Assembly (NCBI GenBank): GCA_964644045.1
Contig: CAZXUK010000009.1
Coordinates: forward strand, 1-37,360
Direction: 5' to 3'
DNA length: 37,360 bases
DNA from: JAIOTG01 sp964644045
Lineage (GTDB): Bacteria; Patescibacteriota; Patescibacteriia; Patescibacteriales; JAGXOH01
Shown piece by piece: positions 15,048-22,027 of this stretch (positions are counted from its first letter, which is position 1; every line of letters begins with the position of its first letter). The translations under genes and the position numbers were made by a program. Below the pieces are notes generated by a model that did not search any database, was not told where the DNA came from, and saw only the letters and a list, made by a program, of their open reading frames with translations.

Positions 15048-15108
15048 TTTACCCGGTTAAATGATTCGCTTTAGTTAGTTAAAGCAAAGTTTTATTTAAC
15101 AGGGTGAA
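15048..15108 (+). promoter_or_regulatory. Branched hairpin after the hydrogenase regulator gene
   Basis: ACCC-GTTAAAT (15051-15062, with one unpaired G) pairs with ATTTAAC-GGGT (15094-15105). Inside lies GCTTTA-GTTAGT-TAAAGC (15068-15085). No T-run follows, so it is not a simple terminator. It may stabilise the upstream message, or control the membrane protein gene at 15275. The rest of the gap to 15275 holds only AT-rich sequence and the palindrome at 15206. Confidence 0.45.
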
Positions 15109-15205
15109 AATTAAATACAAAGTCTAAAAAATTAAAAATAAATTTTCGCGGATAAACAAATTCTTTGTTAAATATAAAAAGTTTTTAAATGATTTGCGCA
15201 ATTTA

Positions 15206-15246
15206 CCCTCCTTGCTGAAGCCAAGCTTTAACTCGGCGAGGCGGGT
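15206..15246. repeat. Palindromic element, same family as the tRNA-Thr insert
   Basis: CCCTCCTTGCTGAAGCCAAG, then CTTTAA, then CTCGGCGAGGCGGG is a slightly decayed version of the two-level palindrome at 709-747. The right halves share CTCGGCGAGGCGGGT exactly. It is flanked by near direct repeats GATTTGCGCAATT (15191-15203) and GATTTGTGAATT (15252-15263). This is the only family member not inside a tRNA fragment. Confidence 0.75.
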
Positions 15247-15274
15247 GACAAGATTTGTGAATTCGTAATTAACT

Positions 15275-15808
15275 ATGATTTATCTAAAAGAAAAAGCCCT
15301 GGAACAGGCTGATGTCAAGGCTATAGCCCAATTTTTGGTTTTGGCCACAGTGGCTACGGCTTTGCCTTTTTATTTTCATATTCAGGCAATAACCGGCCCT
15401 ATAATTAATGCGGTTTTTATCTTAGCTTTGTTTTTGCTGGGGATCAGAAGCGCCCTAACTCTTTGTTTAATTCCCAGTTTAATGGCCTTGTCCGGCGGTC
15501 TCTTGCCGGCAGTGCTGGCCCCGGTAGTTCCTTTTATAATGATCGGTAATGTAATTTTAGTTTTAGTCCTGGATTGGTGTTATCGTAATTTTGCCAGTCA
15601 AAAGAAAGGTTACTGGATCGGGGTGATTTTGTCCTCGGGCTTGAAATTTTTATTTCTTTATTTTAGTATAAGTGTTATAAGCGAACTTTTGATTAAAGAA
15701 TCATTGGCAATTAAAGTTGCCCAGATGATGAGTTGGCCTCAATTTGCTACTGCCGTAGCCGGAGGCATTATAGCTTTTGCTGTTTTAAAACCTTTAAATA
15801 AAATCTAA
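15275..15808 (+). CDS. Membrane protein of the type found beside [FeFe] hydrogenases (ECF S-like)
   Basis: 177 residues with five or six hydrophobic segments. The central sequence ITGPIINAVFILALFLLG followed by LIPSLMALSGGLLPAVLAPV matches a family of small membrane proteins that I recall next to iron-only hydrogenase genes (some are simply annotated 'iron hydrogenase'). Their layout resembles substrate-binding (S) subunits of ECF transporters. Its position, after hydA and the TM1266-type gene, supports a role linked to the hydrogenase, such as cofactor or metal uptake (inference). The gap of 245 bases and a palindromic element separate it from the regulator, so it may have its own promoter. 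Confidence 0.68.
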   Translation: MIYLKEKALEQADVKAIAQFLVLATVATALPFYFHIQAITGPIINAVFILALFLLGIRSALTLCLIPSLMALSGGLLPAVLAPVVPFIMIGNVILVLVLDWCYRNFASQKKGYWIGVILSSGLKFLFLYFSISVISELLIKESLAIKVAQMMSWPQFATAVAGGIIAFAVLKPLNKI

Positions 15809-15827
15809 AAACAGGAGGTTGAACAGA

Positions 15828-16120
15828 ATGGGGTAAGAAATGACAATAAACGCAAGGATAAAAAATCCAAAAAAGAGGGAAACTTTTATCTGATCAGAGG
15901 AAAAGACAAAACTGTGCATAGTCGCCACAAATTATCTGAAAGGGTGAAAATAGGGGAGGTTTATTTCTCCGCTCGCAAAATAAATCAACTCGTAAAATCA
16001 GGTAAAACCAAACCAAAAAAAGAAAAAAACGGAGCAGTATCTGTCTCCTTTCAGGGTTGGAAAGTGATAATGGACAAAAATAGAAAAAAAATAATTACCG
16101 CTTACCCGGAGCCGAAATAA
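15828..16120 (+). CDS. Small basic SD-led gene with a frame break at its start codon
   Basis: AGGAGG (15813-15818) stands nine bases before ATG 15828, but that ATG reads only Met-Gly-stop (ATGGGGTAA). The adjacent frame is open from the previous gene's stop to 16120 and encodes a lysine-rich start (NDNKRKDKKSKKEGNFYLIR), then HSRHKLSERVKIGEVYFSA and FQGWKVIMDKNRKKIITAYP. One extra G in the GGGG run (15830-15833) would join the SD, the ATG and this frame into one gene of about 98 residues. Without it, translation could begin only at GTG 15914 (68 residues). The C-terminal half resembles DUF4258/RelE-like proteins, weakly. It may be a sequencing slip, real decay, or slippage-controlled expression. 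Confidence 0.55.
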
Positions 16121-16147
16121 TCTTGGTTGATTATCTCGGCTTTTTTT
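16110..16147. terminator. Terminator shared by the convergent genes ending at 16120 and 16146
   Basis: AGCCGA (16110-16115) pairs with TCGGCT (16136-16141). After one mismatch the stem continues ATAATC/GATTAT. Seven Ts follow. The stop codon of the small gene lies inside the stem, and the minus-strand gene stops in the T-run. Confidence 0.8.
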
Positions 16148-18107
16148 AGGAAGAAAAATTAAATTCAAAAATATAAATTTTCCCTTCGTCAATAATTCTA
16201 TAAGAGTCAGCTTCCAGCTTGGCCTCTTTTTTGATCTTGTCAAAAGCCCACCAATATTTATTCAAAACCAAATATCCTTTTTCTGCTCCGGCTAATTCAG
16301 TTGCCTGTCTCATATATTTTCTTTCCGGTTTTTCATAAACCATATTTAGGTAATATTGGTATAATTCTCCGCCCGTGGGGATGGGGTAAAAATATATATC
16401 TTTTTTAAAATAATGATCAAAACCGAGTTCGCGCAAGGCAGCCACGCTGACCTGCTGGTTGGCCAAAACTATATAATCTTCTCCGGCCGCATCATTTTCG
16501 ATCCAGTTGACCGCTTTTAGATCAGAGGAGCTGACTGACTGGCCGTGGGAATTATGATAATTATCCAGGCGAGGATAGCTCAAATAGAGCGAAGCTAATA
16601 TAAAAAAAGAAAGAAAAAGAATAATGGGCAAAGAAACACTAAGTTTTTCTTGTTTTAATTTTTTGGTTAAAGCCCTTAGTGTTAGAAATATAAAAGGAGA
16701 GAGGAAAATAATTGCCACCAGCAAAATCCTTTGGCTGTAATATCCTTCTTCATATTTTATTAATTCTTGAAAAGGAACGAAGATCTTAGTAATTAAGAAA
16801 GATATCAAAAAAGCAACGCCTAAACCTAAATTGAGTTTTAATAAAGGAAAATTTTTTTTGTTTTTCAGAAAAATTATTATTCCGGCAACAACCAGGACGG
16901 CAACAATTATTTTATAATTAAATCCCGGAAAATAAATGAAGTTGAGGATAAAGTTTTCCGAGCCCGGCACCGTTAATTCGGGAATTGATAATTCTCCCAT
17001 ATAATTTTTTAATTTAAATCCATTCAAAAACAAAAAAACAAGAGGAATGATAAGGGCGGAAAGCAGAAAAAGAAAACCATAGAAAAAATTAACAAACTTT
17101 TTGCTGTATAAAAAATTTATACGAGAAATGAAGGGCTTGAAATTTAAATTTATTTTAAAAAGAAGACCAGCTAGAAAAAGCAGAGCCGGAATTCCGGCCA
17201 GGGGGTGTATAAAAAAAGTGGCCAAAGCCAGGAGACAAGTAGCTGTGTTCTCTAATTTGCTTTGTGCTCCCAGCCCCGAAAATATGGTAAGGATCAAAAA
17301 CAAATAAGCCAAATTTTGAGGAATGGTTATTATTGCCCAAGAGAAGGGAAGGATCAAAATTAAAAGTAAGAGGAATTTATTGGCCTTAGAATCTCCAAGA
17401 TATTTATTTAGCCAATCTCCGAGCACAGAAGGTAAAAACAAGGCCGCTAACAAGGGGAGTAAAATTTTATTCCAAAAGGAAATAGAGATAAAAGTTAACT
17501 TGTGAAAAATCAATATTAAGGAGTATTGACCAATATAATAAAAAGTTTTGGGCTCCACTACACCTTTTTTTTCGATTAATTTTAAATTGGCTTCATGGAT
17601 AAAGGGGTCAAAGCCGTAACCGATTTTATAAATTATTAATAATAGTGATAAGGATAAAAAATATTGAACTTTTATAAAGATCAGGGATCGGTTACCTTTA
17701 ATTATTATAAGCAAAAACAAAAATAACAAAGAAAGCCAAAAGGTGAAGAAGAAATAAGAGGGTATTTTTGTCCAAGGACTGATAAGAGACTGAGAGGTTC
17801 TTCCTTGAAACAAAATATAAAAATTAAACAAAACACTAAGCAAATATAATAAAACAACAATATTTTCTCCCCATTTTTTTTGTTTGCGGTCTTGATTTGG
17901 AAGTTGTTTTTTTGCCTTGCCTTTTGTTTGTTTAATTATTATACTAAAAATAGCAAATATTAAGACCAAGCTAAGGAAAATTCCCAGATTGTTTAGTTTA
18001 TAGGAATAATAAATTAAACTCCCTACAATTATAGTAAGTGAAATCAGGGAAAGAGAGAGCGAGCTTAGATCTTTTGCCAAGAATTGATTGAATTTATGTT
18101 TGACCAT
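16146..18107 (-). CDS. Large polytopic membrane protein, GT-C-like
   Basis: About 653 residues from ATG 18107 (664 from ATG 18140). There are roughly 13 to 15 hydrophobic segments. A C-terminal soluble part (about 520-653) begins YPRLDNYHNSHGQSVSSSDL, includes NWIENDAAGEDYIVLANQQVS, and ends in a beta-rich EGKIYIFEF. The layout, many helices and then an extracytoplasmic domain containing W-x-x-D/N, recalls GT-C glycosyltransferases or their relatives in surface-glycan assembly. I cannot place it in a family. A loop after the sixth helix has FDPFIHEANLKLIEKKG, which may hold the acidic catalytic residue of such enzymes. I prefer start 18107 because of the AAATT-ATG context usual here; it overlaps the divergent gene by 12 bases. 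Confidence 0.7.
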   Translation of the reverse strand: MVKHKFNQFLAKDLSSLSLSLISLTIIVGSLIYYSYKLNNLGIFLSLVLIFAIFSIIIKQTKGKAKKQLPNQDRKQKKWGENIVVLLYLLSVLFNFYILFQGRTSQSLISPWTKIPSYFFFTFWLSLLFLFLLIIIKGNRSLIFIKVQYFLSLSLLLIIYKIGYGFDPFIHEANLKLIEKKGVVEPKTFYYIGQYSLILIFHKLTFISISFWNKILLPLLAALFLPSVLGDWLNKYLGDSKANKFLLLLILILPFSWAIITIPQNLAYLFLILTIFSGLGAQSKLENTATCLLALATFFIHPLAGIPALLFLAGLLFKINLNFKPFISRINFLYSKKFVNFFYGFLFLLSALIIPLVFLFLNGFKLKNYMGELSIPELTVPGSENFILNFIYFPGFNYKIIVAVLVVAGIIIFLKNKKNFPLLKLNLGLGVAFLISFLITKIFVPFQELIKYEEGYYSQRILLVAIIFLSPFIFLTLRALTKKLKQEKLSVSLPIILFLSFFILASLYLSYPRLDNYHNSHGQSVSSSDLKAVNWIENDAAGEDYIVLANQQVSVAALRELGFDHYFKKDIYFYPIPTGGELYQYYLNMVYEKPERKYMRQATELAGAEKGYLVLNKYWWAFDKIKKEAKLEADSYRIIDEGKIYIFEFNFSS

Positions 18108-18683
18108 AATTTTCAAAAAAGTAAAAAAATTTTTCCCCATGATCGGATTTTGGCTTGGACGATCTTGAAATTATTTCCCCGTTTTATCAAGCCCAACCAT
18201 ATAACTATTTTTCGTTTTTTAACTATTCCCATAGTAGCATTTTTAATGTATTATGGCCATTATTTCTTGGGTTTAATCGTTTTTTTGTTGGTCGCTTTCA
18301 CAGATACTATTGACGGTTCTATGGCCAGAATTAGAGATGAGGTTACCGAGTGGGGTAAAGTTTATGATCCCTTGGCCGATAAGCTTTTGATCAGTTCTAT
18401 GGTTTTTATAATTGTTTTAAGGTATATCGGTTTTTGGGTTTCTTTTTTGATTATTATAATTGAATTTGTTATTTTAATAGTGGCTTGGATAAGAAAAAAC
18501 AGGGGCGGAGAAATACAGGCGAATATTTGGGGGAAAATAAAAATGATTTTGCAGGTGGCAGGTGTAACATTGTTATTATTGTGCGTGGTGTTTGATTGGG
18601 CGCAAATTTTGCCCTTGGCTTCGGGAACTCTTTACGTGGCCATAGCTTTTGCTATAGTGAGTTTGTTGACTTATGGAATTTGA
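18096..18683 (+). CDS. CDP-alcohol phosphatidyltransferase
   Basis: 195 residues from ATG 18096. It has the complete signature D70-x2-D73-G74-x2-A77-R78-x8-G87-x3-D91-x3-D95 (DTIDGSMARIRDEVTEWGKVYDPLAD is split here: DTIDGSMAR, then GKVYDPLAD). About five hydrophobic segments follow. The enzyme displaces CMP from a CDP-diacylglycerol-like donor to make a phospholipid. PgsA-type phosphatidylglycerophosphate synthesis is the likeliest activity, but the acceptor cannot be read from the sequence. The N-terminal PNHITIFRFLTIP segment is conserved, so the start must lie upstream of it and the 5' overlap with the minus-strand gene is real unless that gene starts later. Confidence 0.85.
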   Translation: MFDHNFQKSKKIFPHDRILAWTILKLFPRFIKPNHITIFRFLTIPIVAFLMYYGHYFLGLIVFLLVAFTDTIDGSMARIRDEVTEWGKVYDPLADKLLISSMVFIIVLRYIGFWVSFLIIIIEFVILIVAWIRKNRGGEIQANIWGKIKMILQVAGVTLLLLCVVFDWAQILPLASGTLYVAIAFAIVSLLTYGI

Positions 18684-18748
18684 TTTGAATAATGGATTGT
18701 GAATAATGAATAATGAATCAAAAACAATGAAGAAAGAATGATGTATTT

Positions 18749-18833
18749 GCGGACGTGGCGGAATTGGTAGACGCGCATGGTTCAGGTCCATGTGGGTGTT
18801 AAACCTGTATGGGTTCAAGTCCCATCGTCCGCA
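18749..18833 (+). tRNA. tRNA-Leu (anticodon CAG)
   Basis: Acceptor GCGGACG 18749-18755 pairs with CGTCCGC 18826-18832. The D-arm is of class II type, and the anticodon arm CATGG-TTCAGGT-CCATG reads CAG. There is a long variable arm (GTGGGTGTTAAACCTGT region), and the T-arm is ATGGG-TTCAAGT-CCCAT. Discriminator A18833, no encoded CCA. GAATAATGAATAATGAAT-like repeats stand on its 5' side, and three 3' fragments of the gene follow it. Confidence 0.95.
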
Positions 18834-18850
18834 CTTTTATTAGAATAAAG

Positions 18851-19092
18851 AAGGTTCACCCGGCATTCGCCGGGTGCCCCGCGAATGCGGGGCAAGTCTC
18901 TCCGTCCGCACTGCAAGAAAGATTTGTTTGAGTCTTGCAGGCGTGTGAGCCTGCAACCCGCCCTGCCGCAGGCAGTCTCTGGCGGGCCATCGTCCGCACT
19001 TAGGTATTTTATATTATCAGGTTTCGCGAGCGTGTGAGCGAGCGATCCCGCACCAAACGCAGTTTGGTTTGCGAGGCAAGTCTCTCCGTCCG
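18851..19092 (+). repeat. Array of three tRNA-Leu 3' fragments with GC-rich palindromes
   Basis: Fragment 1 (18851-18911): GGTTCA, then hairpins CCCGGC-ATTC-GCCGGG and TGCCCCGC-GAAT-GCGGGGCA, then CAAGTCTCTCCGTCCGCACT; the break is in the T-loop, with CA on both sides. Fragment 2 (18911-19001): hairpins CTGCAAGA/TCTTGCAG, GCAGGC/GCCTGC and CCCGCC/GGCGGG, then CCATCGTCCGCACTT, the tRNA 3' end. Fragment 3 (19021-19092): CCAAAC-GCA-GTTTGG and then GGCAAGTCTCTCCGTCCG, identical over 18 bases to fragment 1. No gene lies in this stretch. It is not a CRISPR array. Confidence 0.8.
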
Positions 19093-19156
19093 TATTTAGA
19101 TAGTTAATTTGTGGTGTAAATAGATAGATTTTTAATGTTTAGGTGTGGTTTAAATA

Positions 19157-19186
19157 TTGACATTTTTTTTTAAATTATATTATTTT
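19157..19186 (+). promoter_or_regulatory. Consensus -35 promoter of the small SD-led gene at 19240
   Basis: A perfect TTGACA (19157-19162), then TATTTT (19181-19186, 18-bp spacing) or TATTAT (15-bp spacing). About 50 bases of leader precede the SD-led ATG. This is the most consensus-like -35 box I found in the window. Confidence 0.55.
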
Positions 19187-19239
19187 AAAAAATAAAAAGT
19201 CCTTTTTAAAAATCAAAAAAAGCAAAATCAGGAGGAGTT

Positions 19240-19599
19240 ATGAGAGAAATTAAGAGTTTATTGAAGGAGCATGAAAACGCGGGTATAGGAATTGTGTTGG
19301 TATTAATATTGATAACTTTTTTTCTGACTATAATGATTATCAATTCTCAGAATAAATTAAAGCCCCGGGAGTTAAGCCAGAAAGCCAGAATAGTCAAAAA
19401 TTTTTTGACAGGGAAGGCCGTCCCCATAGAAAAGGCCTGGTGGTTTTATGGCGATAAACACAGCTTAACCGCGAAGAAAAAAAATATTGCCGCGGAGTTG
19501 GGCATGGATTATGGTGATCTCAGAGAGAAGTTGGAAGAAAGAAGTTGTTTGGTTGTCTATAATCCGCCTAATCAATTAAATTTAAAACTGAAACTTTAA
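19240..19599 (+). CDS. Small single-helix membrane protein, SD-led
   Basis: 119 residues, no family recognised. A charged N-terminus (1-14) is followed by one hydrophobic helix (about 15-36) and a soluble part that looks like a small helical domain: SQKARIVKNFLTGKAVP, AWWFYGDKHSLTAKKKNIAAELG, YGDLREKLEERSC. The KKKNIAAELGMDYGDLREKL stretch has the rhythm of a helix-turn-helix, so a membrane-tethered DNA-binding role is conceivable but unproven. AGGAGG (19230-19235) fixes the start, a TTGACA promoter precedes it and a strong terminator follows, making a self-contained unit. Confidence 0.7.
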   Translation: MREIKSLLKEHENAGIGIVLVLILITFFLTIMIINSQNKLKPRELSQKARIVKNFLTGKAVPIEKAWWFYGDKHSLTAKKKNIAAELGMDYGDLREKLEERSCLVVYNPPNQLNLKLKL

Positions 19600-19616
19600 T
19601 TTTTATATTCTGCCAT

Positions 19617-19644
19617 ACGCCGGTAAAAAGCCGGCGTTTTTTTT
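19617..19644 (+). terminator. Strong terminator after the 19240 gene
   Basis: ACGCCGG (19617-19623) pairs perfectly with CCGGCGT (19631-19637) around a 7-base loop, with a run of eight Ts. Confidence 0.9.
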
Positions 19645-19709
19645 ATTGGCTAAACCTTGCTAAAGAAAATCTTTTTTGATAAGGTATTTTAACTAAAACC
19701 GGCTAAAAT

Positions 19710-21527
19710 ATGAAAGTAAAAACAATAAAGAAATTTTTTAAGAGCAAAAGTCATTTTTTCTGGGTTTTTATGTTGGCTTTGCTTTTTTTTGCCGGTGTTT
19801 CTTATTACAATTCCTTGGTCCGTCCCCAGGGGGGAATTTTTTGGCAATCTCCGGATGAAAACGCCAATTATGTTTTTACCAAACTTTACGGGCAGATGGA
19901 AGAGATGAAGATTTTTGAAAAATATAATCTTTATGCCCAAGACATAATGCACCCTCGCAGTATCCGCAGTGATCTGGGGGAGCTGAAGCCGGTCAGTTTT
20001 TTGGGCATTATTATAATTTATGGACAAATCGTTTCTCTCCTGGGTTATAAAATAATTCCTTATTTAACTCCTTTTTTTGCCGGCTTGGGGATTATTTTTT
20101 ATTATCTCTTGGCGGGAAAAATATTTGGCAGACGCAACGCTTTTATTTCCGTTTTTCTTTTAGCCGGCTTTCCGCCTTTGATTTATTATTCCGCCCGCAG
20201 TATGTTCCACAATGTTTTGTTTTTCTCTCTGTTTATTATAAGTCTTTATTTCTCTTATTTATTGGTGGAAAAAACCAAAAAAAAGCCTAAGAAATTTTTT
20301 AGTTTTTATTTTAAAAACATAAACTGGCTGACAGGCACCTCAGCTGCTTTAGGGGGATTTTTTCTGGGTTTGGCTTTGATGACCCGCACCTCTGAGGCCT
20401 TGTGGCTTTTGCCCATGTTTTTTATTCTCTGGCTTTTTAATTTTAAGCGCGTGGGTATTAGTAAATTTTTAATATTTTTAGCTTTTGTTTTTATAGCCTG
20501 GCTACCGGCCGGATGTTGGAATCAGGTTTTATTCGGTTCTCCTGTTTATAGCGGATACCCGGAGATGAACACTTCTTTGGCAGAGATAACTCAATCCGGG
20601 CCCAAACTGGCAGATTCTATTATTCCCACAGACCGGGAGCAAATTAAAAATATTTTAATAAAAATTAAAAATAATATTTTTTATTTTGGTTTTGACCCGA
20701 TTCAATCTTGGGAGATGTTTAGATATTATTTTATAAAAATGTTTCCTTGGTTATTCTTTTTAGGTATTTCGGGGTTATTTCTTTTTTTTCAAAGAATTTA
20801 TCACTGGTGCAAAAAAAATTGGCTTTATTTATCCTCTTTAAGTTTAACCGCGATAATATTGATCCTGTATTATGGAAGCTGGGAATTTTTTGATAACCCA
20901 AACACCGCCAGCCACACTATCGGCAATTCCTACACCCGGTATTGGCTCCCCATTTATGCCGGTTTTATCCCTTTTGTTAGTTTATTTCTGGTTAAATTCA
21001 GCCGGGGCCTGTTTCCTTTTTATAAATGGCAACCCGAGTTTAAGGATAAACTAAATTGGCTTAAAGCAAAAAAAAGCAAAAAACTCTTTAGTTTGCGAGC
21101 CAAATTTTTGGTAAACGGGTTGAGAATTTTAGTGGTTTATTTAATTATTTTATTGTCTTTGAATTTTGTTTTGTTCGGCTCGGAAGAGGGTCTTTTTTAT
21201 TCTTTGGATAAAAGTAGAGAGGCGAGAGAAAGCTATGAAAAAGTTATAAATTTGACTGAGACAAATGCGGTTATAATTACCAATTATCAGGACAAGATTT
21301 TTTTTCCTGAGCGTAAAGTTGTGGTAGGGGATTTTAGTAATAAACAAATAATAAAAAAATATGCAATTTTAGCCGAGTACCTGCCGGTTTATTATTATAA
21401 TTTTTTTTTAAATAAAAAGGACTTGGATTATTTAAATAACCGCAGATTAGGGGAGGCGGGCTTGTCTATTGACAAAATAAGTAAAATATCTTATAATTTT
21501 AGTTTGTATAAAATAAACAAAAAATAA
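19710..21527 (+). CDS. GT-C-type membrane glycosyltransferase-like protein
   Basis: 605 residues, about 10 to 12 transmembrane segments. After the first helix the extracytoplasmic loop has WQSPDENANY, an acidic DE pair like that in family-39 (PMT-like) glycosyltransferases. Later loops have HPRS and LMTRTSEALWLLPMF, also usual in such enzymes. A small C-terminal soluble part follows the last helix (about 455-480), containing NLTETNAVIITNYQDKIFFPERKVV. It probably moves sugars from a polyprenyl-phosphate carrier to a surface polymer or protein. Donor and acceptor are unknown. No SD; TAAAAT touches the ATG. A promoter such as TTGCTA with TAAGGT 17 bases on is possible just upstream. Confidence 0.75.
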   Translation: MKVKTIKKFFKSKSHFFWVFMLALLFFAGVSYYNSLVRPQGGIFWQSPDENANYVFTKLYGQMEEMKIFEKYNLYAQDIMHPRSIRSDLGELKPVSFLGIIIIYGQIVSLLGYKIIPYLTPFFAGLGIIFYYLLAGKIFGRRNAFISVFLLAGFPPLIYYSARSMFHNVLFFSLFIISLYFSYLLVEKTKKKPKKFFSFYFKNINWLTGTSAALGGFFLGLALMTRTSEALWLLPMFFILWLFNFKRVGISKFLIFLAFVFIAWLPAGCWNQVLFGSPVYSGYPEMNTSLAEITQSGPKLADSIIPTDREQIKNILIKIKNNIFYFGFDPIQSWEMFRYYFIKMFPWLFFLGISGLFLFFQRIYHWCKKNWLYLSSLSLTAIILILYYGSWEFFDNPNTASHTIGNSYTRYWLPIYAGFIPFVSLFLVKFSRGLFPFYKWQPEFKDKLNWLKAKKSKKLFSLRAKFLVNGLRILVVYLIILLSLNFVLFGSEEGLFYSLDKSREARESYEKVINLTETNAVIITNYQDKIFFPERKVVVGDFSNKQIIKKYAILAEYLPVYYYNFFLNKKDLDYLNNRRLGEAGLSIDKISKISYNFSLYKINKK

Positions 21528-21567
21528 TTTTTTGTTTATTTGTTTTTTAATTAGAAAAGGAGGTTTT

Positions 21568-21945
21568 ATGATTTTAGTTGTAGAGGATAACCCCATGTTG
21601 GCCCGAATGATCCACCGGATTTTGCTACGGAATCCCGGACTTAAAGCTGAGGAAGCCAATATAATTTGCGCTTCCAACAAGGCCGAAGGTCTGGAACTTT
21701 TCCGAAAAAACAAAGACAGGCTCAGGGCTATTATACTGGATTATGAAGTGCCGGGAGACGACGGGATCAACAACACCGAGTCGCTCCTGGTTCAAATTCG
21801 AGAAGCTGGTTTCTCGGGCATAATCGTGGCCTCCTCCGGGCTTGAAGAAAATAGCCGGAAACTGGTTGAGCTCGGAGCCACCTGCCAGGCTCAGAAGTCT
21901 GAGGTTAGCAAAGCTCTGGCCAAGGCTTTTAGTGGCCAGAGATAA
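21568..21945 (+). CDS. Stand-alone response-regulator receiver protein
   Basis: 125 residues from ATG 21568, which follows AAGGAGG (21557-21563). A longer frame from 21532 is unlikely. It is one receiver domain with all key residues: acidic pair E6 D7, phospho-acceptor D58 (IILDYEVPGDDG), S89/S90 (VASSG) and K110 (AQKSE). There is no output domain, so it may relay phosphate or act by binding a partner. No kinase is in the window. Leucine and alanine codons are richer in G/C here (CTG, CTC, GCC) than in the neighbours, which use TTA/TTG, suggesting recent acquisition. A terminator follows directly. Confidence 0.85.
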   Translation: MILVVEDNPMLARMIHRILLRNPGLKAEEANIICASNKAEGLELFRKNKDRLRAIILDYEVPGDDGINNTESLLVQIREAGFSGIIVASSGLEENSRKLVELGATCQAQKSEVSKALAKAFSGQR

Positions 21946-21955
21946 ATTTTTTACC

Positions 21956-21988
21956 AAAGGGCGCAAGCAAAAACACGCGCCTTTTTTT
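21956..21988 (+). terminator. Terminator after the receiver gene
   Basis: AAAGGGCGC (21956-21964) pairs with GCGCCTTTT (21977-21985), with one G-T pair, and ends in a run of Ts. Confidence 0.85.
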
Positions 21989-21992
21989 ATTC

Positions 21993-22021
21993 TTGCGAAA
22001 ACTTAAAAGATAAGATAATAT
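21993..22021 (+). promoter_or_regulatory. Predicted leaderless promoter of cysS
   Basis: TTGCGA (21993-21998), 17-bp spacer, TAATAT (22016-22021), six bases, then the ATG at 22028. This is the same geometry as at mtaB and predicts a transcript that begins at the start codon. Confidence 0.55.
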
Positions 22022-22027
22022 AAGATT

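Noticed and set aside
18576..18818. Minus-strand open frame across the end of the CDP-alcohol transferase and tRNA-Leu
   Set aside because: It runs through a complete tRNA gene and a conserved enzyme; no independent support.
18841..19092. Possible CRISPR array after tRNA-Leu
   Set aside because: Repeats differ in length and sequence, are built from tRNA-Leu 3' ends and hairpins, have no regular spacers, and no cas gene is near.
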